A program made the position numbers and the translations under genes. The notes under the pieces were generated by a model that did not search any database, was not told the DNA's origin, and was given only the letters and a program-made list of their open reading frames with translations. Below, piece after piece: positions 1-12,235 of a stretch of 64,000 nucleotides of DNA (position 1 is the stretch's first letter; every line of letters begins with the position of its first letter). This stretch comes from Phylloscopus collybita (taxonomy: Eukaryota > Chordata > Aves > Passeriformes > Phylloscopidae): positions 25,523,001-25,587,000 of the forward strand of contig JAJNNQ010000024.1 in the NCBI GenBank assembly GCA_027886175.1, given 5' to 3'.

Positions 1-92
1 CTCAGTCATTTTATGTTACGCTCCTTGGCACAACCGATATAATGCAGAGGGTGTTATGGAATTTATTTGTTGTAATCAGATTCTAGGATTCT

Positions 93-115
93 TTATTATT
101 ATTGTTATTATTATT
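93..115. repeat. (TTA)n microsatellite, imperfect
   Basis: A short run of TTA units with one TTG interruption. It is a simple sequence repeat with no sign of function. Confidence 0.85.
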
Positions 116-117
116 CA

Positions 118-1320
118 TAGGGTACAAGCAAAAGGGCTAGCCCTACATTTTCTCAAGGCAAGCCAAAGGCCAGTTGTGGCCAGCCTCTGACACCAGCCTC
201 CCCTACCTGCAGAAAAAGGGCCCAGCAGCAGCTCAGATCAAGGTGATCACTGTTATTTGGGCATGGCCTGCATGAACCACTAGGCTTTACAGAAGACCAA
301 AGACACCAACAGCACTTGTAATAGGATCTTCACAGAGGCACTGGCCATTTCAGATTGAAAAAGACCCAAACCAACCTCTCATAAATTATTGTTAAAAAAT
401 GGAAGGACAGAGTACAGCCTGTCAGTAAAGATGGGAATAATAAAAAGGCTGTTTCATCTTCCTCTCCAGTACAACTTCCTTGAGCTGAGACAACCTTCAT
501 TTTCTGGCTTATAAAGCACTTAACATTTTTTTAGGACTAAGTAGCAGATAAATAATCATTAGCCAGAACAGTGCATGTGAGGGCAGGGCTAGAAAAGAGC
601 AAATAAAGCCAAGCTCCTGGTAGACACCTTCTAAAGATGGAGAGCAGGACATTTTGCAGTGCTCCACTGAACACCAGAGGAGGCAGGTGAGTACATGCCA
701 GGCAAAGGGGTGAGAGAAGGCAACAAGAGGAAGGAAAATGGGGTGTGTGTATGTTTTTCTGGGTGACATGTGTAACAATGGTGAATACCAATGCTTTCTA
801 GCAATTAAAGAGAATAACAGGAAAAAAAGGGGAATGTGGCAAGGCACAGAACAAACACATCTGTACAGGGTACAACCGAAAGTTGCAATTTACCAAAGAA
901 TAACCATTCTGCACATTTTATGTAGCATGTCAAATCTATCAGATTTTTCTCTTATTAAATCATCATTCTACAGCAACAATCATTCTCTCAATCAATCCCC
1001 CGTGTTAACAACTCTTAGTAATGACTAACTTGGCAGGAACTGATGTTTACATATATTTTAAAGTCCTCTGTATTTTAATACAGAGCACTGTTCTGTATTT
1101 TTTTGGATGTTAAATTTCCTTTACATTTTGTTTCTTTTTTTTTTTAACCTGTTTTTAAAGATGGATGCATTCAATTGGAAAATAAAGTTTTGTGACACAC
1201 ACTCAGATTATGTTAGTTCAGGAAATTGGCAGTGGGATAAGAACAAAACCATTCACCTCCTGATTGCTGATTCAAATCTAGCCCAAGTGAGATAGTCGCA
1301 GAAGCTATAAGCCTCCCATG
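118..1320. other. unique non-coding sequence, no gene seen
   Basis: AT-rich single-copy sequence. Open frames up to 112 codons occur on both strands, but they overlap each other, carry no family signature and are low in complexity. I recognise no transposon end, splice-site pair or RNA gene here. Confidence 0.5.
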
Positions 1321-1395
1321 GTGGCTTTGTGATTTGAGATTATTTTTTATGAATCTCAATCCACTTTAGGCCAAGGACCAGAATCACAAATCCAC
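1321..1395. repeat. nested inverted repeat (potential stem-loop)
   Basis: The segment 1321-1334 (GTGGCTTTGTGATT) pairs with 1382-1395 at 13 of 14 positions. Inside it, TGAGATT at 1335-1341 pairs perfectly with AATCTCA at 1352-1358 around a 10-nt T/A-rich loop. A single-stranded copy could fold into a long outer stem enclosing a second hairpin. No known RNA family is recognised. It could be a relic of a small inverted-repeat transposon, a structured RNA, or chance. Confidence 0.55.
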
Positions 1396-2572
1396 TGCCT
1401 GAATGAGCATTAAGCGGCACCACTGCACACAGTAACAAGGAGATGCCAAAAAACCAAACTGGTGCTGGGGACAAACTTATCCTAGGAAACAATCATTAAA
1501 ATGCAGGGTATTTTGTTCCACACAAATGTGGAGCAAAGGAAACCTATATATCTAGCTACCAGGCAGAAAACACCCCCTGTAGCTGCATCAGCTGGTTGTT
1601 GCAACATTTACCTGAGGTGTCTTACCTTGTGGCCCTGTACCACGTGAAAGCTGAGAGACAGGGAGGGCAGGAGGAGAGAACACAGCAAAGGTTTTCTATC
1701 ATAAGCCTTGAAGAAGAAGAAGCAGAAAGCTCATGCTGCAGTTCTTACACTTTAAATCAAAAGACCCTCAGAGCTCCTGAAGACTTTGGTCATTACTTGG
1801 TCCATTTTTCCTTCTTAGATAAGAGACACAAATGAGGCATTTAATTTTGCAGAAGACCAAACCTAAGGAGGGCTGTGCTGCACTTTTTATTTTATTTGGG
1901 ACACAACTGATTAGCAAATCTATTAGCAAGACCATTTCACTAAACAAACATCCTACAGCACACAACAAAATAGTGATGCTCAGGCATATTTCCTGTGGCT
2001 CCTTCTTTTAAAGAGCATGAATCATTAAAATCACTTGGGAATTAGCTATTCCTGCCTCTTCCCTTAGATACATTTGCTAACCAGAGAGAGGTAAAGATCT
2101 CAGGACTCACAAGTAGATTTAAGTTTTCCCACTGTCTGTGCTGAAATGGAGCCAGTGCAGATTCTACCTTTGGATCTGCACTCAGGTGCCTCTCTGTTAC
2201 ATTTCGTTTCACATTTGTGATCTTTGTCCCGTAGAAACAGGAAAAACGCACAGCTGACACACCATGTTTGCATGCACCTTGGAATTGTCCTTCAGTGGCT
2301 GTAGCTTGGACATGCACTTGACTGTTCAAAGGGAAGTGAGATGAGAAAAAGAGCTGCCTTTTAAATGGCCACATATTGCTAATTTTACGTGGGGAATTTT
2401 GGGAGCAAGTAGTTATTCTCAAAGTTCTCAGAGACGTTACTGAAAGCATTCATATACATGGCTAGAAAAAGTTTGTGGGAAGATCCCCCATTTTCTCCTT
2501 CCCTCGTTCTTCATTAATTTTTTTTCTTTTCCCCTTTTGGCAAGAAGAAAAAGGAAGACACTGACAAATGGT
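1396..2572. other. unique non-coding sequence, no gene seen
   Basis: Single-copy sequence. It includes the longest open frame of the window, minus strand 2042-2449, 135 codons. That frame shows no signal peptide, domain motif or compositional bias, and its length is within chance expectation, so it is not called a gene. Confidence 0.5.
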
Positions 2573-2597
2573 AAAAAAAAAAAAAAAAAAAAAAAAA
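2573..2597. repeat. A25 homopolymer tract
   Basis: An uninterrupted run of 25 A. The upstream 70 bases are purine/pyrimidine-skewed, but no retrotransposon body is recognised next to it. Confidence 0.9.
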
Positions 2598-4300
2598 GTA
2601 ATGATTTGATGACCCTTGTCCAAAATAAAATCTTTGAGGAGGAGTAGCCTTGCAGATTGTAAACTACAGATGTAAATACATACACATGTAAATGCTTCTA
2701 TTACGTAAAGTTCCAGTAAAATATATAAAAATTCTAAATATACCTAAGCAGACAGACTAAGTACATTTAAAAATTCAGGTGCTAAACTGGAAGAAGCAGA
2801 CAAACAACAGCAAAACTATTAAGAATTTGGAAAAAAAATCACATATTTTATATGAATTTAAACTTAGGATGTGACACAGAGAATGTTGATTTAATTTAGG
2901 AGTCGTAAGGTTAATTATGCTGATTCACTGGCAGAGAATTCAAATACACATTCTGCATCTTCCTAAACCTTTTAAACTGTTTTGAGTATGTTTTGGGAAG
3001 GCTTCAGAATGAGCCAACTTGTCAAGGGAACCTGTATCTGAGTGGAAGCCAGTGTTCAGTACATGACTCAAAATCATAAATTATGAGATACATTAGTACA
3101 GCAGAGCAAGGAACCACTCTTTCAGGGAAGAGGTATGGCTTCATTGAAAATAAAAGGAAATAATTTTCAGAATATGCAGTACACAACTTCAGCCCTCATT
3201 TAACATGAGTTTTTATGGACACGAACCACACTTCAGGAAAGCACTTGTGGAGTTGCTCAGTGTTTTCAGGAAAGCTGAAAGCACCAGGAATCAGAGAGAA
3301 CTCAGATCTAAGTCTGAGGCTCCAATGTGCCTTACCTGTTGTGAGGAAAAAGGCAGCACTAGGCAAGCTCAGGTGCAGGAGCTGCACATGGGCCCACAGT
3401 GCTAGGCTCAGCACCGCTGTTAATTGGTATGCTTTTCAAACTGATTTTATGTGATTGATCATTCTGATCTGTGAATCTGGACTCCTGGAATTCTTGGTCT
3501 CTGTGGAAGGTCAGATTCTTACTCAGAGCTGGTTTAACTCGATAGGTGACATGTTGGGCTTCAAGCACTGGCATTTACCCAAGGCCTTCAGTGACAGCAC
3601 ATAGGCAGGAACCAGACCAGCACTTTGTACCAAGTGACCTGCAAGCTGAGAGCCCTTACCAAGAGTCAAAGGACACAGATGTTTACTGTGACATTCCCAT
3701 GACAACGTGTTCACCAGTATGGAGAATAAAACAACAGTAAACAAAACCTGTTCAGTTACTTTCTACAGGAAAAAGTCTCAGATGAAGAAGGACTACCTCA
3801 AGTGAAGATGCCATCCCTTATGCATGCCAGATTTGGCCTTGACATGGTATGTGAACCTACAGCAAGATTTGAATTTTACAATTAGCTTCACATGCTCAAA
3901 TTAGTTTTTCAAGCTGTACAGAAAGCAGAGGAAGCTCAATAGTAAGACAAGAGTGAGCGTTTGAAAAAACATTATAGGGAATAATTGTGCTCTGGAGAAT
4001 TTATTTATTTACTAATGCAAACAGTACACACTGAGATAACATCTGGCAGTGTTTATTACAATGAAACCCAATCAATACTTCTGTCTACTACAATATCTGT
4101 CCACAAAATAGTCATTCCTCCTGGCATCCACAAGAAATACTCAGCTATCTATTACAGTAGCCTTTGTCAGCAAAACCAGAGGTTGACACCCTAATTAGAT
4201 GTACCTAGACACAAGAATGATGGTGAAAAATTGGAGAGAGAGATGCAGTTTGTAGCATCACAAAGAACATTAGAAATTAATAAAACCACAGAAATGAAAT
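2598..4300. other. unique non-coding sequence, no gene seen
   Basis: No repeat family, coding exon or RNA gene is recognised. Overlapping short frames around 3196-3574 on both strands do not resemble known proteins. Confidence 0.5.
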
Positions 4301-4495
4301 TTCAAATCTATCAAATGTTTTGGGTTAGGAGCGACCTTCAGGATTATATTGTTCCATCTTGTCCCCCCTGCCACAGGCAGTGATACCTTCCACTAATGCC
4401 CTGTCCAGCCTGGCCTCAAACACTTCCAGGGATGGGGCATCCACAACTTCTCTGAACAACATCCCTAAAGAATTTCAAAAAATAACAGATCCCAG
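4301..4495 (-). mobile_element. CR1 retrotransposon, 3' end, 5'-truncated
   Basis: Read on the minus strand, this matches the 3' untranslated end of avian CR1. It contains the block around GATGCCCCATCCCTGG (4428-4443), the GGCCAGGCTGGA block, a GGCAGGGGGGACAAGATG block, and a degraded AAGGTC..CCTAACCC end near 4320-4345. The 5' end is truncated, as in most CR1 insertions. It has many substitutions and is old. It meets an opposite-orientation CR1 about 17 bp away. Confidence 0.88.
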
Positions 4496-4511
4496 ATCTT
4501 TTTTCTTGTGC

Positions 4512-5135
4512 CTCAGGGAAGGGTCCTGATCAATGGAAAGTTGAATCTGAGCCAGCAGTGCCCTGGAACCAGGAGGGACAACCCTGTCCTGGGGGGCATC
4601 AGGCACAGCATCACAGCCAGGCAGGGGAGGGGATTGTCCTGCTCTGCTCTGAGCTGAGGTGGCCTCACCTTGAGTGCTGGGGGCAGTTTGGGGTGCCACA
4701 GTACAAGATGGGGGTGCAGGGCCTTGAGGAGATGCTGTGTGAGGAGGGGCTGAGGTCACTGGGTCTGTTCAGCCTGGAGAAGAGGAGACTGAGGACAGAC
4801 CTCACTGCAGTTACAGCTTCCTCCTGAGGGGAAGAGGAGGAGCAGGCACTGATCTCTTCTCTGTGGTATTGGTGACTGGATCTGAGGGCATGGCCTGAAG
4901 TTGTGTCAGAGTAGGTTTAGGTTGTATATGAGGAAAAGGTTCTTCCTCCAGAGGGTTGTTGGGCCCTTTCCCCAGAGAAGTGGTCACAGCACCAAACCTG
5001 GCAGGGTTCAAGAAGCATTTGAACAATGCTCCCAGGTACAGGGTGTGACTCTTGGGGTGTCCTGTGCAGGGCCAGGAGCTGAACTCGATGATCCTTGTGG
5101 GTCCTGTCCAAGTCAGGGCAGTCTGTGATTCTCTG
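4512..5135 (+). mobile_element. CR1 retrotransposon, 3' ORF2 end plus 3' UTR
   Basis: Plus-strand CR1 copy of about 620 bp. In order it shows the GAGCCAGCAGTG block (4549-4560) of the ORF2 C-terminal region, the CACAGTACAAGATGG block (4697-4711), CAGCCTGGAGAAGAGGAG (4772-4789), and the AGGTTTAGGTTG block (4913-4924). It ends in CTCGATGATCCTTGTGGGTCC and a GTGATTCT tail near 5125. Indels and stops break the ORF2 frame, so this is a dead copy. The 3' end belongs to a different CR1 subfamily from the neighbouring minus-strand copy, so the two are separate insertions. Confidence 0.93.
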
Positions 5136-6896
5136 GTTATTTTTGCTAGAGAGCTACTAGGCCTTTTGAGGCATTTTAAAGCTATAAGCAAAGGGAGAAA
5201 AATTGACTTCTCATTTCCTTTTGAAGTCAGGATTCAGAAAGAAGTGATACTGAACCTTTCCACATAATTAAAAAGCCAAAAATAAATTTGTTTTGAAAGT
5301 TCTGTGTATTAGAATTTTCAAGTAAGCCCTTTCATTTTTTGCCATTTCTGTATTTGCATTATTGCACACTGCTGTAGAAAAACTAGCAGTGTTTCGTGCG
5401 ATGAAAAAAGTCACTAAGCATTAGCTTCATTCTTGCTGAACCTTCACCTTTCTGAAATCTAAGTGCCTCTCGCAGTCTAACAAACAGATTGACATGCAAT
5501 AAGATATGCATTACTACTTACTTATCACAAAATTAAGCAAAAAATAACAAAGCCACATAAAACAAAATCAATACTATTATTTTTCCTCCTTACGTTTTTA
5601 ATTGCTATAATTTTGCTTTTGTTGAAACAGTCACTTCCAAAGAAAAATGATATGTCTGATTAATGTGACTATACATAAAATAAATGTACATTTGCCCCTG
5701 TTTAATTTCACATTTTGCTGGCTCACTGTTCAAGGCTTTTCTATTTGTACAGGACCTGGAGGTGAAATAAGACCTTTTGTGCTACACCAAGTCTTCAGGC
5801 ATGGAGCTATGTTCAGAAGTTATTGTGGTGATATGTTACCTTTTTCCCATAAAAACTTCACTTTGACAAGATAATTGGGATTGTAATTATCAACTGGGGA
5901 GAGCTGGGAGAAGAGGGGACACAATTTCTTTTCATCTCTCCTGGTCTGGATTTACTAGGCAGAGGAGAGCACATTCTAATTTGGACTGGTACACTGAGCA
6001 GCCACTACATGCCATTATATGTGATGCCTGTTTCTATAATTTGTGAATGGTAAGATTTGCACTAGGATTTCTTCTTAAGCTTCTTACCATTTCTCACCCT
6101 CCACACCAACAATGTCTTACTAGAACCTAAAAGTCCTAATGACATGGCCATTAAGAATGAACTGGGTAGGAATTATAACAGCACCACTATATTGGCAAAG
6201 TGGTGAAAGAAAACAAAACCTGACCTTCCAAGCACTGAAACTGGTGAAAATCCCACTAAAGTAAATGGAGTCCCTATCTAAAGAGCAACAGTGCCACCCC
6301 CAATGCTATCCATTTAGCCACATGAATTTGTGCTACACTTGCAAATACACAGAATATTTAACCTATACTTAAGTGAGAAGATTGAGATTTAGAAAGTGCA
6401 GAAGAGGCTCCATTATCTCTTTCTGTATTTAAAGAAACACAGGACAAATGCAGACGGGGTTCTGAAAGCTCTCAACGCTGAGAAAGATTGGTGCAGAGGT
6501 TTCCTGCAGTGATGCAGAGGAATGAAAAGGCCAAACTGGGACAGAGACTGGGACTTTTACACCTGGATTCAGGGCAAGCAAGATCCCAGCTCCAGTTCAG
6601 TGAAGAACCAGTTTGTCTGAACTGTATATGAAATTTGCTAGTTACTCATCAACTCCACAAACTGAAAAACTGTTTTGTAAATTAGTATTAAAACTGAGCT
6701 AGGTAAAATGGGGGAAGGGAGTAATTTCTGACCGATACAGTTTTGTAACCTTTCACAAAAGAAGTCCAAACCACCTGAAAATAGGAATAAATCCAAAATA
6801 AACCTTCATTTAAGCACTACTGGGCACAAACATGCATGTGACAAATTTTATGTCACTTTGGTATTAAACCAGGATAAATCTAGCTGTTTCAAGGAG
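5136..6896. other. unique AT-rich non-coding sequence
   Basis: No gene or transposon is recognised. Around 5260-5640 the sequence is rich in TTTGCAT, TAATTG and ATTAAG words, as seen in many conserved non-coding elements. It includes an 8-bp perfect inverted repeat, ACACTGCT at 5366-5373 with AGCAGTGT at 5385-5392. Confidence 0.45.
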
Positions 6897-6917
6897 AAAA
6901 AAAAAAAAAAAAAAAAA
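6897..6917. repeat. A21 homopolymer tract
   Basis: An uninterrupted run of 21 A, followed by a short direct duplication of GGCTCTG. No transposon body is recognised upstream. Confidence 0.9.
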
Positions 6918-8252
6918 GGAAGGCTCTGAAGGCTCTGTAAAGAAAGCAGGATGTATTTATTTTACCACTTTTTAACCAAAAGGTAAGACCTTTTACTCTC
7001 CATCCCTTAAGAAAAACCCTGCATTTCCAGCAGGACATCAGCCAGAGCAGTTGGTGTCTGCCCCTCACCTGGGGCAGGACTTTTGGAGAGGGGGGGAAAC
7101 ATTGAGTACATAAATCATCAGACATACCATAACCCAACCCATGTAAAGGCTCAGCACAAGCATATTCTTCCATATTCAAAGGAACGTGGAAGAATCCCAG
7201 GGACTTGTTTTGGGCCAGGATTTTCCTCTTCATCTGTAAAAGAAGTGATCAGAAAATGGTGGCACTTCATCCAGGAATGTTGTGCAGAGATCTGGCAGGA
7301 ATCACAGGTGATAATTATGTTTGCATACAGGCAGTACAAAGAACACTGGCTTTGTCACATCTCTTACCTGCAGCCCTGAATTTCTCCCAGTCCCACAGCC
7401 CTGAGTTGCCAGCTCGAGGAAGCAGAGGAGGGGAATTTCAAAGTCCTATCCCATTCAGACAGTGGGATCAAGTACTGGCAGCAGTAGAAGTGAGACTTAA
7501 GTGTTTCATAACACGGATATTCAGGCTTCCTACCATGTCAACAAAGAACAAGCAGGGAGAAAAGCCTACTATCCTTTCTAAACTTCCACCAGTGCACCCA
7601 TGATTAATCACAACACAGCTTTGAGAATTAGTTCAGCATTAAATGAAGAAATTCTATTTTGTTACACAGTGTATTGCTTTTACAAGAAATAGAAGCGTAA
7701 GGAGGTTAAAGAATATCTGCTGTATGGTATAGATACATTCTAAACATTATGACAGAGATAGTGTAAGATATTTTTAGAAATTGAATGCTTTTAAATGTAA
7801 TTAACTCATAGTGAAGACAATCACACAGAAAACGGTGCCACTGACACTCTGACAACGCAGGGACATCAGAATTGTTTTCCACCATTCTAAGGCACAGGAA
7901 ATTTCTGCTATCTCATGTTGATGAAAGGCAAATTCTATAAGGGGATAGAAAAAGTAAAATGCACCTAGCACGTTTGGAATTCTCTAGGACATGAATAGAT
8001 TGCAGTAAGGAAAAATATCCTGCTGGTAAGTAATTCTATCCATGGAAGAATCACAAAGCCTTTAGTCTCTAGAGCTTCCCTCTGGTTGCCTCTAGGCTGA
8101 ACACCATCCAACAAGATGCTTCCCTTTGCCCTTAATACATCCCAAGCACTGGACAAAGCCCATAGCTCCGGGTTTGAATTACACCTGGAGTCCTGCACCT
8201 AAATGTTACTGCATCTAGCCTTAGACCTGGCAGCACAGTCCTCTCACCACCT
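6918..8252. other. unique non-coding sequence, no gene seen
   Basis: It includes overlapping plus-strand frames at 7083-7379 and 7205-7603, the latter 132 codons. They lack family motifs and are no longer than chance predicts. No repeat family is recognised. Confidence 0.45.
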
Positions 8253-8276
8253 ATTTCCAGACCTTTGTCTGGAAAT
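8253..8276. repeat. perfect 10-bp inverted repeat, 4-nt loop
   Basis: ATTTCCAGAC at 8253-8262 and GTCTGGAAAT at 8267-8276 are exact reverse complements around a CTTT loop. The arms contain TTCC/GGAA cores, so two opposed ETS- or STAT-like half sites are possible. Function is unknown and chance is possible. Confidence 0.6.
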
Positions 8277-10864
8277 CTTAGTCTGAGATTTACATATGAG
8301 AAGAGAATGATGTTTTGAGCATCACAGAAGTTCAGGAACTATCTGAATACAAAGCATTGGCTCAATACCAGTCTAAAAACGTTCTGGTTTTGTTACAGAA
8401 TATAATCATAACTATTAGTTGGGATTACCTTCCTACACCAAGAATTTTCCTGAATTCCTGAAGGACAGTTCCCTAGACAGGGCACGAAAACACTTGAGGT
8501 GGCCATGACTGGTATCCTGTAGAAACTCAGTATTTGCTGGACATCTAGAACACTGAATGTTCTCTTCAGTGCCGTTCTGGAGCCATGAGTATCAGCATGT
8601 AGGCACAAGAACACCACAGCATAATAAAGACTGCTAAAGTGAACAGGAGTTTGCCATGATAAATGTGCTCTTGAAAGGCAAGCACTATCAGAGGAAGGGC
8701 AGATGTAGCTGTAAAAGAGCAGTATTTTCTAAGCCACACACAGACACACAAAGAAGCTGAGAAGTAGTAATACTTCTAGTCAATTTTTGACACAGGAAGA
8801 AACTGCAAATGGGATCATTTCTGGAGTGATGTCACACGGCCAAGAGGCACCAGGGCAAATTAAATAGCACTGAAGCCCTGACAAAAGTTAAAAGAATAAT
8901 CCTTTCCTTCCTGCAGGGTTGAAACAGTTATGAGGAATGAAAACTTTTGCATTCAGGTGCCATCCATGACCATCATTACCTATAGCAACCTTGCCTGTTG
9001 GCTCAGGGATTTTTCACTTCTAATCATTCTATACTTCCAGTGGAGTTGATAGACTAATTTAATTCTCTACCTTTCTGGTCACCTGGCTCCTGGGTCCCTC
9101 AGCATCCTCCCTCTGCATTCCTCAGGCTTTTTGTGATGCTCTGACTGCTGGAATTTCCCTCTGGTTGCTAACAACATGCAGGCTAAAGCTGTCAGTAAGG
9201 CACTAAATTCTCCCCAAAGGATGATCATTTAGAGCTGTTTGCTTCAGGAATCCAGTATCACTTGTTCTGGGGAAGTGACAGCCACTCAGACATAAGAAGG
9301 TTAGTTGTGTATTAAAACAGGGCAACAGACATGACAAAACAGATTATCCTCTTCACTTGAAATCCTAATGAATGGAAAAAGGAACTGGGAAAAAGAGATG
9401 AGAATTCATCTGTCTCGGACTGATTTTTCCACTGATGGTCTGATCTTACTAACTCTCTACATAGGAACCATGCCACTTTATCCCACCTAAATGAACTGGG
9501 GCTGCATGATCATGATCTAATTGGGTTTGTATTCAGAGAGGACATGCAGTGATCTGGTGCACAACTGCTGTCATTGCTCTTGAGAAATATGCATCTTATT
9601 TCTTGAAAAAGTTCTGCTGGTAAGAGTCACAGGATTCTTGATTACTTGCTGCAAATCTTGGAAGAAATGAGACAACACTCTTCCATTCTACAAAAGATCT
9701 GAACTATTCAAAATTTCAGTAAGAACACTGCATGAACTAGAATGAAATTTCTAAAGAAGTATGATAAAAAAAAATCTGCCAAGGAAAGCAACAGGTTCAA
9801 AAAATTGTTAATGCAGGTTTTGACTCAGAGATGCCTTCAGTTATTGCTGACACCAAAACATTTTCCACAGTCAAATACTTCTTTTTTTTGTTATTATTTA
9901 AAAATAAACAAATAAAACAAATATGCCAGTGGAAACTGTTAAAAACAACAGACTAATTTTGGCACAATGAATTAAAATCTCTTCCTAATCTATTATCTAG
10001 ATACTTCAGGGCCAATGGCAGGAAAGAGGGCAGTAAAATGAGATCCTCTGTAGTAAAATTCAGAGCTAGAAAATTTAGTCTAGCAAAGAAAACAGACCAG
10101 AAAATCTGGATAACTTAAGTTCATCAGACTGCCCTACATCAGACTCTGGAATCTGAAATAATTCAGCAAGAGTGTCTCAGGGACACTGATGTAAATATAG
10201 AGTAACCACAATGCCTTTCTCTGGAGTCCCTCCCATTATACACTGGTTTAGCTAAACAATTTCATTTCAGATAGAACAAAATAGGAGTACTTTGGAAAAG
10301 GCCAGGTCTGTGTTGCTTTTTTTTTTTCCCTTTCATAGTTTATCTAATGACATCTCTGGTCTGAGATAACCTTCCTTGCTCAATAATATTTAATCTTTAT
10401 TTTATCTTGGAGTAGCAAATGCTTTGATAAATGGAGTGAAAGATTTTTCCCTTTCACCATAACATCTTCAGGTGCTGAAATGCTGAAGTGTTTTACTACA
10501 ACTTGCTACAGCAGTGCTATGCAGGGAATCAATGCTTACATTCCCATGCCTTTTTAACATGAGTGAATCACAGCCCATGCTCCTTTATATACTAAAACAA
10601 CCACACACCAGAGAGCCATTTTCCTATCCTCATCTATTGTGGCCACTATTCTGCAAAAACAAGAGCTGCCATCTATGAAAAAAGTCACGATTCTACCCAT
10701 TTGTACACTACAACATACAAAGCCCCATACAACCCCTCCACCTCCCAAAAAAAACCCTTGAATATTTGTGAGAAAACAAAAAACCCATGAGAGACTTAAT
10801 GAAAAATAATTCCCAACTCCTTTTCTGTGCTAGGTTGTGAATGAGACTGATTAAAACCAACCTG
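8277..10864. other. unique non-coding sequence, no gene seen
   Basis: Single-copy AT-rich sequence with no recognised exon, RNA gene or transposon. Short A/T runs occur near 9765 and 9885-9925. Confidence 0.45.
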
Positions 10865-10890
10865 AGAACTAAGAAAATTTTCTTAGTTCT
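10865..10890. repeat. perfect 26-bp palindrome, no spacer
   Basis: Positions 10865-10877 (AGAACTAAGAAAA) are the exact reverse complement of 10878-10890. There is no spacer, and the symmetry stops at 10864/10891. With random bases a 13-bp exact arm at a given centre is expected about once per 67 million sites, somewhat more often in AT-rich DNA. Confidence 0.9.
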
Positions 10891-12204
10891 TGGCCAACTG
10901 CATTTTGAGATTTGCAGTTTCATTAAGCGAAAACATCTTTCTAGGATGTTTGCATGAAAATTCAGAAAACAGAGGCAATCATAAGAAAAGAGAGACAATT
11001 ACAAAGCTCTTAATCTCCTGAGACATTTACCTTTTTGTAGCAGGCTTTACTCCATCCTCATTACATATTTGCTCTGATCATCAAACTTATTTGCAACTTT
11101 CAACTGTCTCCATACTCTTTATCAGAGGAGCTTGTATCAGGCAATACCTGGAGTGTCTCCATTAATCCAAATTTTAGAAACCAGTAACTGAAACAAATCA
11201 GTATTTGTGCACTGACTGGAAAGAAAGCCCTGCAGACTCACCACGACTGAAAATGTCTTTCTGTGTCTATACGACTCCCTCCTCTGTTCTTCTTTTAAAA
11301 AAATAAGGGTCAAAGCAAAATGCTGGCAGCCCAATGAAATCTTTGAAGACACAGTGTGCTTTCAGTTATGAGAGGATGGAAAAATGAGAACCCCGGAGAT
11401 CTTTTGGGAACATGAGGCTTTACTAATCAGGAACGTACTCGCCACATAGCAACATTTCCAAATGGCACACTGAAACAGATAAATGCCAGGGGGTAACAGA
11501 ACCCATCCAGTTTGGTCTTCTGTCTTATGGGAAGTTCCAGCACACTCTGGGAGGTGGTTTTCCAAGCCATTCCTTAAAAAAGAAACCTCCCCTGTTTCCA
11601 TAGACCTATAGGTTCTGTGATCCAGCACTTTACAACCCATACAGTCAGAACATGGCTTCTAATATGTAACTTGGTAATTTTCACTGCTTGTTGAACTGAT
11701 TTCTTTAGGTCTTTCTCCCAGTGGACATGAAGAACAATTAATCACTGTGCTCTTGATTATAAATTTTTACTCACAAGATTTTTTTTTCCTTTTTTTTTAG
11801 TATATTCTCCTTAAGGTACAACAAAAGCAACACTTTCAGAAGCTTATAATGACAGGTAGGGCTCCTACATATCCTCTTGCCCCATGGCCAGGTAACAATC
11901 AACCAGTTTCTGCTTTCTCCACAGTTTTAACTCTAGGACAATTTCTGCCTTGACAAACATTTCTGACCTCTCCACATTTCCACAGGGGTTCCACAGGTAG
12001 AAATCAGGGCAGAATTTATCCCCATGAGCTTCTGGATTAATGCCTTGATAAAGGAAGGGGAAAAGGCAAAATTAATTCTCTTTGTTAGTTCTAATGCTAT
12101 TCCTCAGGGATAGTTGGCCCCAAGACATTGATCTTTGTTCAAAGCAAGCACACTCCAATACTCATTTCACATTTGCAGCACAGCTTCTACAAGCCAATAT
12201 TTGC
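10891..12204. other. unique non-coding sequence, no gene seen
   Basis: Short minus-strand frames at 11137-11352 and 11362-11640 do not resemble known proteins. No repeat family is recognised. Confidence 0.45.

Positions 12205-12232
<28 letters not shown>
12205..12232. repeat. A28 homopolymer tract
   Basis: An uninterrupted run of 28 A after ATATTTGC. CR1 elements do not end in poly(A), so this tail is not explained by the dominant avian retrotransposon. The upstream sequence is not recognised as a gene copy. Confidence 0.9.

Positions 12233-12235
<3 letters not shown>

Noticed and set aside
2042..2449. Longest open frame (135 codons, minus strand)
   Set aside because: Length is near the chance maximum for 64 kb of AT-rich DNA; no motif, domain or sensible promoter or splice context.
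7205..7603. 132-codon plus-strand frame
   Set aside because: No family resemblance; overlaps another frame of similar quality; chance length.
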